Assembly (NCBI GenBank): GCA_947304185.1
Contig: CAMZAM010000004.1
Location: 1-64,000, forward strand
Direction: 5' to 3'
Length of the DNA: 64,000 bases
DNA from: an uncultured Bacteroidales bacterium
GTDB taxonomy: Bacteria > Bacteroidota > Bacteroidia > Bacteroidales > F082
Shown here: one piece after another, positions 29,250 through 37,260 of the stretch
How the letters are laid out: the number at the start of each line of letters is the position of its first letter
How positions within the stretch are numbered: the first letter of the stretch is position 1
Notes under the pieces: generated by a model
Told to the model about the DNA's origin: nothing
What the model saw: only the letters and a program-made list of their open reading frames with translations
The model's database searches: none
Program-made: the position numbers and the translations under genes

Positions 29250-30359
29250 TTATCTCACTGAGTTTCCGTAAATTCCTAAGAAGATATCCCTTAAAAGCGC
29301 CTGATCGAGGTCTTTGTAAGCCTCAATCCATTTCATATATTTCAGGAAATCAGCTTTTTGCTGTTCGGTATAATGGCTTGCGTATTTATCAGATTCGCTG
29401 CGTAAGTCGTTGGCAATGAAGTTAGTAGGCATCGCCATATATCCCGAGTTGATTCGCTCGTCCATCAGTTTGGCGATGTTGTTGAAGTAATCGCCAGGGT
29501 TGCTGTCCATCCTGCGCAGGTCGTTTTCGGTGACAGGCTCGCAGATGTGGAAGTGCACGTGTCCCTTGGGTTGCATGATGCCGGTGAGTATGCTGTTGAG
29601 GTCCTCACCAGGCCGTTTCTCATATCTTCCGGCGACCTTTGTTGTGTAAAGCTCCAGCGTTTTCAGCTTGTCACACGACTCCCATTCGTAAGAGACTGCT
29701 ACCGGTACTATGTTTAACTCAGCAAGAGATTTTACCTTGTCGTCTCTGCGGCTCATCCAAAACATCTTGATGATGGCCGGGTCGGTGGCATCGATACCGT
29801 CCTTGGTGCGTCCGTTGCGCTGGGCAATCCACACCGACTCATGTTCCTCGGTGATGACATGGCGCATATAATCCGACGTGTGCATCAGGTTGTTGTAGAA
29901 TTCCATCCTGTTACCGCCGCGTTCTATGCGAAACATCTTGTTAGCCTTTCCGAAGTCAACGACGAAAGGATGTTCCATGAGGTTGCTGCCGAAGGTGATC
30001 TGGCAGGTGTTGTGACCGCCGGCGTAGAGGATGTACTGCAAAAACATCGCGTCAAGCACTATGTCGCGGTGGTTCGACACAAATAGATAAGGCTTCTTCT
30101 CACTGATGTTTTCCAGTCCTGACCAATCGAATTTCGTGGTCGTCTTTTTTACCAGAATCTCAATTACTTCCTTTAAGAAACCAACTTGTAACTCGTAGAT
30201 ATTCTTGATGTTACGAAGTTTGTTTCTTAGAATCTCAGGGTCAACGCCTGGCATCAGATAGTTTGCAATCGACGGTATCAGCTCGCTGTCGGCGATACGC
30301 TGCATGGCGGCTGGAAGCTCGTCGGCGTTATATGGTCTTATGTCGTCGAAATTAGCCAT
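29250..30359 (-). CDS. Acyltransferase of the glycerol-3-phosphate/lysophosphatidate family
   Basis: The protein has 369 residues. The catalytic HX4D motif is 'NHRDIVLD' at about residue 95, with 'FRIERGG' as the substrate-binding block at about 142. The family moves acyl groups onto glycerol phosphates at the inner membrane. It is the last gene of the pigment cluster and overlaps the preceding ligase gene by one base (TAATG). In this context it may acylate the lipid anchor with the polyene, which is inference. Confidence 0.8.
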   Translation of the reverse strand: MANFDDIRPYNADELPAAMQRIADSELIPSIANYLMPGVDPEILRNKLRNIKNIYELQVGFLKEVIEILVKKTTTKFDWSGLENISEKKPYLFVSNHRDIVLDAMFLQYILYAGGHNTCQITFGSNLMEHPFVVDFGKANKMFRIERGGNRMEFYNNLMHTSDYMRHVITEEHESVWIAQRNGRTKDGIDATDPAIIKMFWMSRRDDKVKSLAELNIVPVAVSYEWESCDKLKTLELYTTKVAGRYEKRPGEDLNSILTGIMQPKGHVHFHICEPVTENDLRRMDSNPGDYFNNIAKLMDERINSGYMAMPTNFIANDLRSESDKYASHYTEQQKADFLKYMKWIEAYKDLDQALLRDIFLGIYGNSVR

Positions 30360-31657
30360 TATTTCTTTCTTAAGTCAATGAATTTGATAGGTTTACGGCT
30401 CTTAGCCGGATAGTTTATCTTTTGAATCTCCTCGACGGGATGCACCTCGATTTGCGGAGCCACTCTGATGCGCGACCGGAAGCTGTCTTTCAGCTCCTTC
30501 ACAGCATCAAATTCAGGTTGATACTTCAAGCCGATCTTCACGACTACGTCATCTGTTCCCGCCTCGCTCTGACGTAACTCTATGACGTAGTTCTCAACGT
30601 AGTCGGTGTTATCCAAAACGTCATTGATCGCTGGTGGATACAGCGTTGTGCCCTTGAGTTTTATCATGTTGTTTTTGCGCCCTACGAGAGGGGTGAGGCG
30701 GTATGAGTTACGACCGCATTTGCATTGCTCGACGATCTTTGCTGCGATGTCGCCAGTGCGGAAACGCAGCAGTGGCATGCCTTCTACGCCGAGTGTCGTC
30801 ACCACGATCTCACCAGGCTGACCGTCAGGTACTGGGAGTCCGTCTTCGCCGATGATCTCGACGATGATAAGCTCAGGATGCACGTGGCCGCCAACTCCGT
30901 ATTCGCATTCCGAGAAGGTGGCGCCCATCTCCGTTGATGAGTAAGTGGCAAACAGCTGCACGTCCCATTGCTCCTTGATCTTATGGCCAAGAAGGTTAAG
31001 GTCGAAGTTCTGGTCGCGAAGGCCTTCGCCGATGCCGATGATGCGGCGGATACTGCTGTTTTTATAGTCGATGTTATGCTCTTCGGCGTATTGGATAAGC
31101 CTTAAGATGAACGACGGCACACACATGATGGTGTCGGGCTTGATGCGACGGATAGTGTCCCACTGTAGCTCGGGGATGCCGTTGCCAACGCGAATCACGC
31201 CGGCGCCAAGCTCGCGTAGACCAAGGAAATACGCCAGACCAGCCATGAAACGTTTATCCAGGGTGGTCATCAGCTGCACTATGTTGCCGGGCTTGACGCC
31301 GGCGCATTCAAACGATTTTTTCTCGTTGTAAGCAAGTCGCTGAAGGTCTTTCTCAGTGCAACCGAAGGTTACAGGATCGCCAAGAGTGCCCGAAGTGGTG
31401 ATGTAATCGATGATCTTATCTTTCGGACAGCATAAAAACTCGTCGTTAAACAGCTGCAGATCTTTCTTTTCGGTAAAAGGAATCTTCACTAAATCCTCGA
31501 TGTGACGGATCTTGTCGATGTTGATGCCGTAGCTCTTGAACATCCGCTGATAATAAGGCGAATTAGCCTGCAGATACTTCAAAGCCTCATGAAGCAGACC
31601 TTCCTGATAAGCTTTTATCTCTTCAACGGATTTGTATTCTATATCATTGATATTCAT
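30359..31657 (-). CDS. PaaK-like adenylate-forming ligase
   Basis: The protein has 432 residues, the length of phenylacetate-CoA ligases. Motifs include the phosphate-binding 'DYITTSGTLGDPVTFG', 'YSSTEMGATFSECEYG' for adenylate formation, 'LLRFRTGDIA' and a hinge and C-terminal lysine region ending 'INYPAKSRKPIKF'. The family activates aryl or fatty acids as adenylates and transfers them to CoA or a carrier protein. The best substrate guess is 4-coumarate from the ammonia lyase in the same cluster, for loading onto one of the acyl carrier proteins. Confidence 0.85.
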   Translation of the reverse strand: MNINDIEYKSVEEIKAYQEGLLHEALKYLQANSPYYQRMFKSYGINIDKIRHIEDLVKIPFTEKKDLQLFNDEFLCCPKDKIIDYITTSGTLGDPVTFGCTEKDLQRLAYNEKKSFECAGVKPGNIVQLMTTLDKRFMAGLAYFLGLRELGAGVIRVGNGIPELQWDTIRRIKPDTIMCVPSFILRLIQYAEEHNIDYKNSSIRRIIGIGEGLRDQNFDLNLLGHKIKEQWDVQLFATYSSTEMGATFSECEYGVGGHVHPELIIVEIIGEDGLPVPDGQPGEIVVTTLGVEGMPLLRFRTGDIAAKIVEQCKCGRNSYRLTPLVGRKNNMIKLKGTTLYPPAINDVLDNTDYVENYVIELRQSEAGTDDVVVKIGLKYQPEFDAVKELKDSFRSRIRVAPQIEVHPVEEIQKINYPAKSRKPIKFIDLRKK

Positions 31658-31669
31658 ATATTTATGATA

Positions 31670-32533
31670 TTAAAACTTTAATTCTTTAAGCCAATTTACA
31701 AACTCATACTTCCACTGTCGGCTTTCTTTGCTGCCGAATACTTCGCTGACACCGAAACCGTGTTTCCCGGTCTTATACTGGATGTAATTATGGTTGATAT
31801 TTTTTGCTGTCAAGGCTGAGTCAAGCATTATGGAGTTATGATAATCAACGACATCGTCATTGCTGCAGTTTATCAGAAACACGGGAGGGCAGTCGTCGGG
31901 TATATGTCTCTCAATCGACAAAGAGTCACGCATCATCTGGTTGTTTTGCTTGCGTTCGCTAAGCAGAGCACGACGTGAGCGTTCATGTGCAAACGGCTCG
32001 TTCATAGTCACAACGGGGTATATCGCACCTACGAAAGCAGGCCTGTTTTCTTCTGTGTCGGAAAAACAAGCCGTCATCATCGCGAGATGGCCTCCGGCTG
32101 AAAAACCTATGAGTCCCAATCGGTTAGGGTCGATATGATAATCTGTGGAGTGTTCTTTCACATATTTTAATGCCTGTTGGGCGTCTTTAAGCATATCCGG
32201 ATGTTGTCTGCCTCTAAAAATCCTTCTATGATGCCAGAAAAACGCTCCGAAACCGGCGACTCTGTAACGTAGTACAAACGACGAGATACCCTGTTCTTGC
32301 AGCCATTCCGCCACCTCTTCGCCCTCGTTGCCGTCGTCAAGCCAGAAATAGCTGCCACCCGGACAGATTATAACCGCGGTACCATCGCTGTCATCAGCTA
32401 AAAACGGCATCAAGGTTACCTGCTTGCCATGTCGAACCTTCTGATTTTGCCATATCTGCACCATCTCTTGGGCGGTAATAGTTTGGGCAAATAAAAAAAA
32501 CAAACTGAAAATAACGAATTTTTTTCTACTCAT
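31670..32533 (-). CDS. Secreted alpha/beta-hydrolase esterase
   Basis: The protein has 287 residues. A signal peptide (about 1-21, ending TITAQ) precedes an alpha/beta-hydrolase fold. The oxyanion segment is 'IICPGGSYFW', the nucleophile is Ser145 in 'GFSAGG', the acid is in 'NCSNDDVVDY' and the histidine is in 'GKHGFG'. It resembles acetyl-xylan-esterase-like periplasmic hydrolases. It overlaps the preceding 120-residue gene by four bases (ATGA). An esterase in a cluster that makes ester-linked pigments could trim or edit the product. Confidence 0.82.
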   Translation of the reverse strand: MSRKKFVIFSLFFLFAQTITAQEMVQIWQNQKVRHGKQVTLMPFLADDSDGTAVIICPGGSYFWLDDGNEGEEVAEWLQEQGISSFVLRYRVAGFGAFFWHHRRIFRGRQHPDMLKDAQQALKYVKEHSTDYHIDPNRLGLIGFSAGGHLAMMTACFSDTEENRPAFVGAIYPVVTMNEPFAHERSRRALLSERKQNNQMMRDSLSIERHIPDDCPPVFLINCSNDDVVDYHNSIMLDSALTAKNINHNYIQYKTGKHGFGVSEVFGSKESRQWKYEFVNWLKELKF

Positions 32534-32892
32534 TTACCTAAAATCTTCATCACTTCATCCTTCGACAGCTGACGGTATTTGTGCTGCATATCAGCAAAGA
32601 AATCAACCTGAAAATACTCTTCGTCATAGAACGACAGCTTGGAGTTAGTGTTCGGGGTGCACTCCAAATACACTATATCTTCGAGTTTCAGATTCTTTGC
32701 TTCGCATATTTGATCGGCGAGTTTCTTGCCTGCATACGTCACCGAAGTGCCTGGGTTATCCTGATACAACTCCGTCACTATGACGTATTTTTTGCCATCT
32801 ATCTCTCTAATTTTCAATCCACAAGACGATTCCATGTCCCATTCACCCTTGAACGGGAAAATCTCGTCATAATATTCCGGTGATACTTTCAT
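32530..32892 (-). CDS. Conserved hypothetical protein (120 residues) in the pigment cluster
   Basis: I do not recognise this family. The protein is soluble, with no signal or membrane segment, and contains many acidic and tyrosine residues ('PEYYDEIFPF', 'SFYDEEYFQVDFF'). It sits between the radical-SAM gene and the esterase and overlaps the esterase start by four bases, so it is translated. A small binding or scaffold protein is possible. No catalytic motif is visible. Confidence 0.6.
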   Translation of the reverse strand: MKVSPEYYDEIFPFKGEWDMESSCGLKIREIDGKKYVIVTELYQDNPGTSVTYAGKKLADQICEAKNLKLEDIVYLECTPNTNSKLSFYDEEYFQVDFFADMQHKYRQLSKDEVMKILGK

Positions 32893-32935
32893 CTCAGTAT
32901 ACTATAAACTTAAAACTTTAAACTGCGCTAAACTT

Positions 32936-34243
32936 TCAACTCTCAACTCTAACATTAACATTTCTGATGCTGCGGTCAACATCTCTACCAAATGACTTGT
33001 TTATCAATCTGCGGTCGCGCTGACGATAGGTACCTTCTTCCATCTCACGAAGCGCCACGTTGCAAAACAGTCTGAACATCTTCGACTCCTGTGTTTCTGA
33101 GGCGTAGAAGCTCTTCCAAGCGTAGTCGTAAAGATCCTGCAGTTTCTCTGGCGACATGTTTTTCGGCTGATATACCACCTGTCCGGCGTTGTAATGATCC
33201 CAGTCGAAGTCGAAGATACGTCCTTGACGCAACAGGTCGTCGTGACCTTTGGTGTGCGGGAATGGCGCGAAGATTGTGAATTCGGCCAAATCCAGATCGA
33301 TTTCGCCAAGGAAGTCAATCAAACGTTTGATGTCGTCTTCGGTCTGGTTGTCAAGACCAAAGAGGATGGTGCCTTCCACTCCTATGCCGTAGTCGTGATA
33401 ACGCTTCACACGTTCTTTGATATAGTCGGAAGTATCATAAACGGCCTGATACACATACCAAGCACCAGCTTTTGCTGCCAGGTCGAGCACTTCAGGGTCG
33501 TCTTCGATGGTATGGCTGATCCATTTTTTCTTCAGAGGAGCGATGGCGGTAAAGAGCTCTTTCTCCCATTCCTTATTCTGTGCCAATGAGTTATCGACGA
33601 TAAACAGGCGGTTGTTGTCGATGCCAGCCATGTCTTCCACGACCTTGTCGACCGGACGAGGGCGGAACTTACGGCCACCGAGGTATGATACCGCGCAAGG
33701 ATAACAGCTGAAACGGCAGCCGCGGCTTGCGTTGAAGAGGTCGACCATCTGCACGCCCTTGTGGTTGTACAGGTCGCGTTTATACAGGTCGCGACGACAT
33801 GGCCCCACGCTCTCAATAGGTGGCTGGTTACCCATGAAATTATATACTTTCTTTAAGCATCCGTTCTTCCAGTCGAGGATGACCTGCTCCGAGCGGCCTT
33901 CCGACTCGCCAAGGAACACACTGTCGACGTGGTTTACCATCTCCTCAGCATGAAGCATGGTGGAGATACCTCCGGCTAGCACTTTCTTACCTCTTTTATG
34001 ATATTCGTCTGCAATGGCCCAACCGCGTTTTACCTGGGTGGTTAGCATCATCGAGAGAGCCACAACATCGCATTCCTCATCAAAATCAATGGGTTCCACG
34101 TTTTCGTCGGTGAACGAGATGTCGACATATTCTGGCAAAGTGGCTGCGAAAGCCACAGGTCCGTGAGGCGGCAGGTTGAACGTAGTCTGCCCCGGAAGCT
34201 TGTTCCACTTCGGATAAATAAGTTTCAGCTTTATAGTTTCCAT
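32936..34243 (-). CDS. B12-binding-domain radical SAM enzyme
   Basis: The protein has 435 residues. The N-terminal 140 residues have a Rossmann-like pattern of a cobalamin-binding domain ('VVALSMMLTTQVKRGWAIADEY', 'KVLAGGIS'). The radical-SAM cluster is Cys176-x3-Cys180-x2-Cys183 in 'SRGCRFSCYPC'. It resembles the BchE-like group, which methylates or rearranges unactivated carbons. It is the first gene of the second transcription unit of the pigment cluster. A role in modifying the aromatic ring or polyene chain is inference. Confidence 0.85.
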   Translation of the reverse strand: METIKLKLIYPKWNKLPGQTTFNLPPHGPVAFAATLPEYVDISFTDENVEPIDFDEECDVVALSMMLTTQVKRGWAIADEYHKRGKKVLAGGISTMLHAEEMVNHVDSVFLGESEGRSEQVILDWKNGCLKKVYNFMGNQPPIESVGPCRRDLYKRDLYNHKGVQMVDLFNASRGCRFSCYPCAVSYLGGRKFRPRPVDKVVEDMAGIDNNRLFIVDNSLAQNKEWEKELFTAIAPLKKKWISHTIEDDPEVLDLAAKAGAWYVYQAVYDTSDYIKERVKRYHDYGIGVEGTILFGLDNQTEDDIKRLIDFLGEIDLDLAEFTIFAPFPHTKGHDDLLRQGRIFDFDWDHYNAGQVVYQPKNMSPEKLQDLYDYAWKSFYASETQESKMFRLFCNVALREMEEGTYRQRDRRLINKSFGRDVDRSIRNVNVRVES

Positions 34244-34270
34244 ATCAAAATAATCCTATCAATGTAATCT

Positions 34271-34280
34271 ACAAAGATAC
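34271..34280 (-). promoter_or_regulatory. -7 promoter box of the second pigment-cluster transcript
   Basis: The minus strand reads GTATCTTTGT in the 47-base gap between the FAD oxidoreductase and the radical-SAM gene. It is 28 bases upstream of the latter's ATG, indicating that the last five genes can be expressed separately. Confidence 0.6.
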
Positions 34281-34290
34281 GAAAACTTTT

Positions 34291-37260
34291 TTACTTCACA
34301 AGATTTTTGTTGATTTTTTTAACAATTTCATTCTGTCCGACAAGGGCTTCAGCTGTCTCAATGGCTGTTATCGACACTCCGCAGAAACCATGGATGTTGA
34401 CGTTCTGTCCGGTGAGGAAAAGGTTCTTAACCTTAGTAAACACTGACATCTGCGAAAGCATGAGGTTGTTGCTGTCCTTTTGAAAACCGTAGTTTGAACC
34501 GCATTTGTTGCCATAGAAATCACGTATGGTGAGAGGGGAGGACGCAAATGAAAATTCGATGCAATTGCGGAAACCAGAATAGGTCTTCTCCATACGATCA
34601 AGCACTTTTTCGGTCATCTCGGCCTTCCATCGCTCATAATCCGCACCACGATGACCGGTCTTGGTGTCTTCCCATTGCTTAACCTGATCAAAATCCATCA
34701 TGCAGATGATAATCATCGTCTCCGCAAAGTCGCCTTGATGTTCGATTGGTGGTGTCACGCACATGAATTTTGTCGGCCATTCTTCTTGGTTATCAATGAC
34801 ATAGCACGGGTGATTTATGTAGCGGAAAGCATTGTTTTTAAACTTGATATAAACCTTGAAACTCGATGTCGACTCCGGAATGGCATTAATTCTTTTCTTG
34901 AAAGCTGCAGGGAAGGCGTCAGCGGTGATGGTCTTCAACAATACGTCAGGATGCACGTCGGAGATGTAGCTGTCGGCTTTGAAGACGTTGCCATTTTTCG
35001 TTTTTACATCTGTAACTAAATGATTATCAACGTTTATACTAACTACTTCTTCGTTCGCCAAGACCTGTCCGCCGCCATTTTCTATCACTTCTTTCAGCAA
35101 GTCGGCCATCTGCTGGCTTCCGCCGATAAACTGGAATGTGCCGCCGATATGAAGCACACTAAGCAACGCATTGAAAAATGCAGGCGTCATATCCTCCACA
35201 CCTCCGAATAGAGGACTCAGATAACATAAAAGATTTTTTAACTTTTGATTGTGTATATATTTGTCAATCAATGAGTTATATGGTTTAAGGAAGTCTTCGC
35301 TCAAAAGCATGAAATTAGGTTCGGGTGTTCTTTCACGAAGATAGAAAAGATCCTCTTCTTGTGATAACTCGAAGAGTTTCTCGACATAACTCTTAATATT
35401 CTCAGCTTCTTCAGGAAATATTTTTGCGAGATAATTGATGAAATTCTCTTTCCCTTTCGGAAGATAATATGTCGCGTTGTCTTCGGCAACTGTCACCACG
35501 TCGCAAGCTTTTTCGTCGGTCGGTTGAAGATGAAGCTTGTCTGTAATGTCAAGATAATCAAATATTTGCTTCAGATTTCCGCCTTCGTTGAAACCTCCGA
35601 ATATATGCATTCCAGTGGCGAAATCAACGCCGTGACGTTTGAATGTCTGCAGTCCGCCTCCGATGATGGCGTTTTTCTCCAAAACCGTCACTTTATAGCC
35701 TTCTTTTGACAGTAACGCGCCTGTTACAAGTCCGCCGAGACCACCTCCGATGATAAGAACCGTCTTCTTGTTTGCGTTGATGATTTGTTGTCTAACTTCT
35801 TGTTCGCCAATAAGTTGTGTGCAGACTGTCATCGTCCCGACAAGCACTCCTAGCATGCCGTGCGAGTTGATGTTTTGTCCTACGAGGAAGAGATTCGGCA
35901 CCTTGGTCTTGAACGACACCCTGCCTGTTATGCCTTTATTCACATCCTTGGCCAGGCCGTAAATCGAACCGTCAGGCGTTGAGGTATAGTCGCGGTAGGT
36001 GAGAGGCGTGGCGGTATAATAATCGGCAATGGCATCTCTGATTCCTGGGAAATCTTTTTCGACAGTATCTAAAAGACGCTCCGCCATTTCTTGCTTAAAG
36101 TGCTCATAATCAACGCCTCGATGACCGATTTTTGTGTTTTTCCATTTCGTCAAAGCATCGATCGACATATATGAAAGGATAACTCCGCTCTTTGCAAAAG
36201 TCGGATTCTTTTCATGACAATGATGCATGTAAAGATAGCCATTAGGCCAGTTCTCATCGACATTGCCTGACATTTTCCATGGCGAATCTGTCTGAAAGCC
36301 ATAGAAATTTGAGTTCAGATACGGCATCACGTCGTCCTTGAAACGCAGATAAAGCGAGAACACCGATGTGGTGTTTTTGATGTCTCTGATCCTTGATTTA
36401 TAAGCCTCGTTAAAAGCTGTATTGTCAACAATATCAATGAGTTGCTTTGGATTTATGTCGGAAATGACAATGTCGGCAGGAAAAAAATCACCTTTTTGAG
36501 TCTTGACTCCAACGGCAATCTTGTCTTTCACTACTATCTGGGTAACTTTCTGACGTGTCAGCACTCGTCCACCATAGTGTAACAAGTTGTTGCTCAATGC
36601 TGTAGCAATATTGTCACTACCGCCGACGATACGATAGGCGCCATTGTTGTAAAAATCGAATATGAAAGCATGTATCGCAAATGGCGTCTTATCTATATCC
36701 GCCGAGTAAAGCGAGATATTGCCGACCAACACGTTTTTCAGAAGTGGATCAGTGATTGTAGCATCAATAATCTCGTTTATACTCTTGAATAACAACTCGT
36801 TACTCTTAAAGAAATTATCATCGTCGAGCAGTTTCAGATCGCGATAAGGTGATAAATCGGCTACTTGCTCAATCAAGTCGCAATAGCGTTTCAGATTTTC
36901 GTGCTGATTGGGGAAACGCTCCGAAAAATGTTTAATGAAAGCCTCGCGGCCATTGGGAAATGCAAACTTTTCACCGTTTAAGGAAACGATGTCGTAGGCG
37001 TTCTCATCGAGTTTGTCGACGACGATTTTATCCTTGATTTCCAAATAGTTAAGGTAGTTCGACAGCACCTTCCCATCATCGAGACTGCCGATGAAATGCA
37101 TGCCGGTCTCAAACTTCACACCATCTCGCTGGAAGCACTGCAGACAGCCTCCAATCTGTCCGGATTGCTCCAGAATAGTGACATCATAGCCGTTTTTTAC
37201 CAAGATGACACCAGTGGAGAGCCCACCTAAGCCGCTTCCTATGATGATGCATTTTTTCAT
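34291..37260 (-). CDS. Tandem-fused FAD-dependent oxidoreductase (CrtI/RetSat-like, two copies in one protein)
   Basis: The 989-residue protein is two complete homologous units in a row. Unit 1 starts at residue 1 with 'CIIIGSGLGGLSTG'; unit 2 starts at about residue 498 with 'VLIIGGGLGGLVTG'. Each has the FAD-binding start, an internal 'GxHFATGMHxxG'-like motif ('FETGMHFIGS', 'FATGMHIFGG') and the C-terminal 'GQNxNxHG' signature (461-468 in unit 1). Phytoene-desaturase-like enzymes of this type add or remove double bonds in polyenes. In this cluster it probably sets the final conjugation. Its ATG overlaps the stop of the MMPL gene (ATGA). Confidence 0.88.
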   Translation of the reverse strand: MKKCIIIGSGLGGLSTGVILVKNGYDVTILEQSGQIGGCLQCFQRDGVKFETGMHFIGSLDDGKVLSNYLNYLEIKDKIVVDKLDENAYDIVSLNGEKFAFPNGREAFIKHFSERFPNQHENLKRYCDLIEQVADLSPYRDLKLLDDDNFFKSNELLFKSINEIIDATITDPLLKNVLVGNISLYSADIDKTPFAIHAFIFDFYNNGAYRIVGGSDNIATALSNNLLHYGGRVLTRQKVTQIVVKDKIAVGVKTQKGDFFPADIVISDINPKQLIDIVDNTAFNEAYKSRIRDIKNTTSVFSLYLRFKDDVMPYLNSNFYGFQTDSPWKMSGNVDENWPNGYLYMHHCHEKNPTFAKSGVILSYMSIDALTKWKNTKIGHRGVDYEHFKQEMAERLLDTVEKDFPGIRDAIADYYTATPLTYRDYTSTPDGSIYGLAKDVNKGITGRVSFKTKVPNLFLVGQNINSHGMLGVLVGTMTVCTQLIGEQEVRQQIINANKKTVLIIGGGLGGLVTGALLSKEGYKVTVLEKNAIIGGGLQTFKRHGVDFATGMHIFGGFNEGGNLKQIFDYLDITDKLHLQPTDEKACDVVTVAEDNATYYLPKGKENFINYLAKIFPEEAENIKSYVEKLFELSQEEDLFYLRERTPEPNFMLLSEDFLKPYNSLIDKYIHNQKLKNLLCYLSPLFGGVEDMTPAFFNALLSVLHIGGTFQFIGGSQQMADLLKEVIENGGGQVLANEEVVSINVDNHLVTDVKTKNGNVFKADSYISDVHPDVLLKTITADAFPAAFKKRINAIPESTSSFKVYIKFKNNAFRYINHPCYVIDNQEEWPTKFMCVTPPIEHQGDFAETMIIICMMDFDQVKQWEDTKTGHRGADYERWKAEMTEKVLDRMEKTYSGFRNCIEFSFASSPLTIRDFYGNKCGSNYGFQKDSNNLMLSQMSVFTKVKNLFLTGQNVNIHGFCGVSITAIETAEALVGQNEIVKKINKNLVK

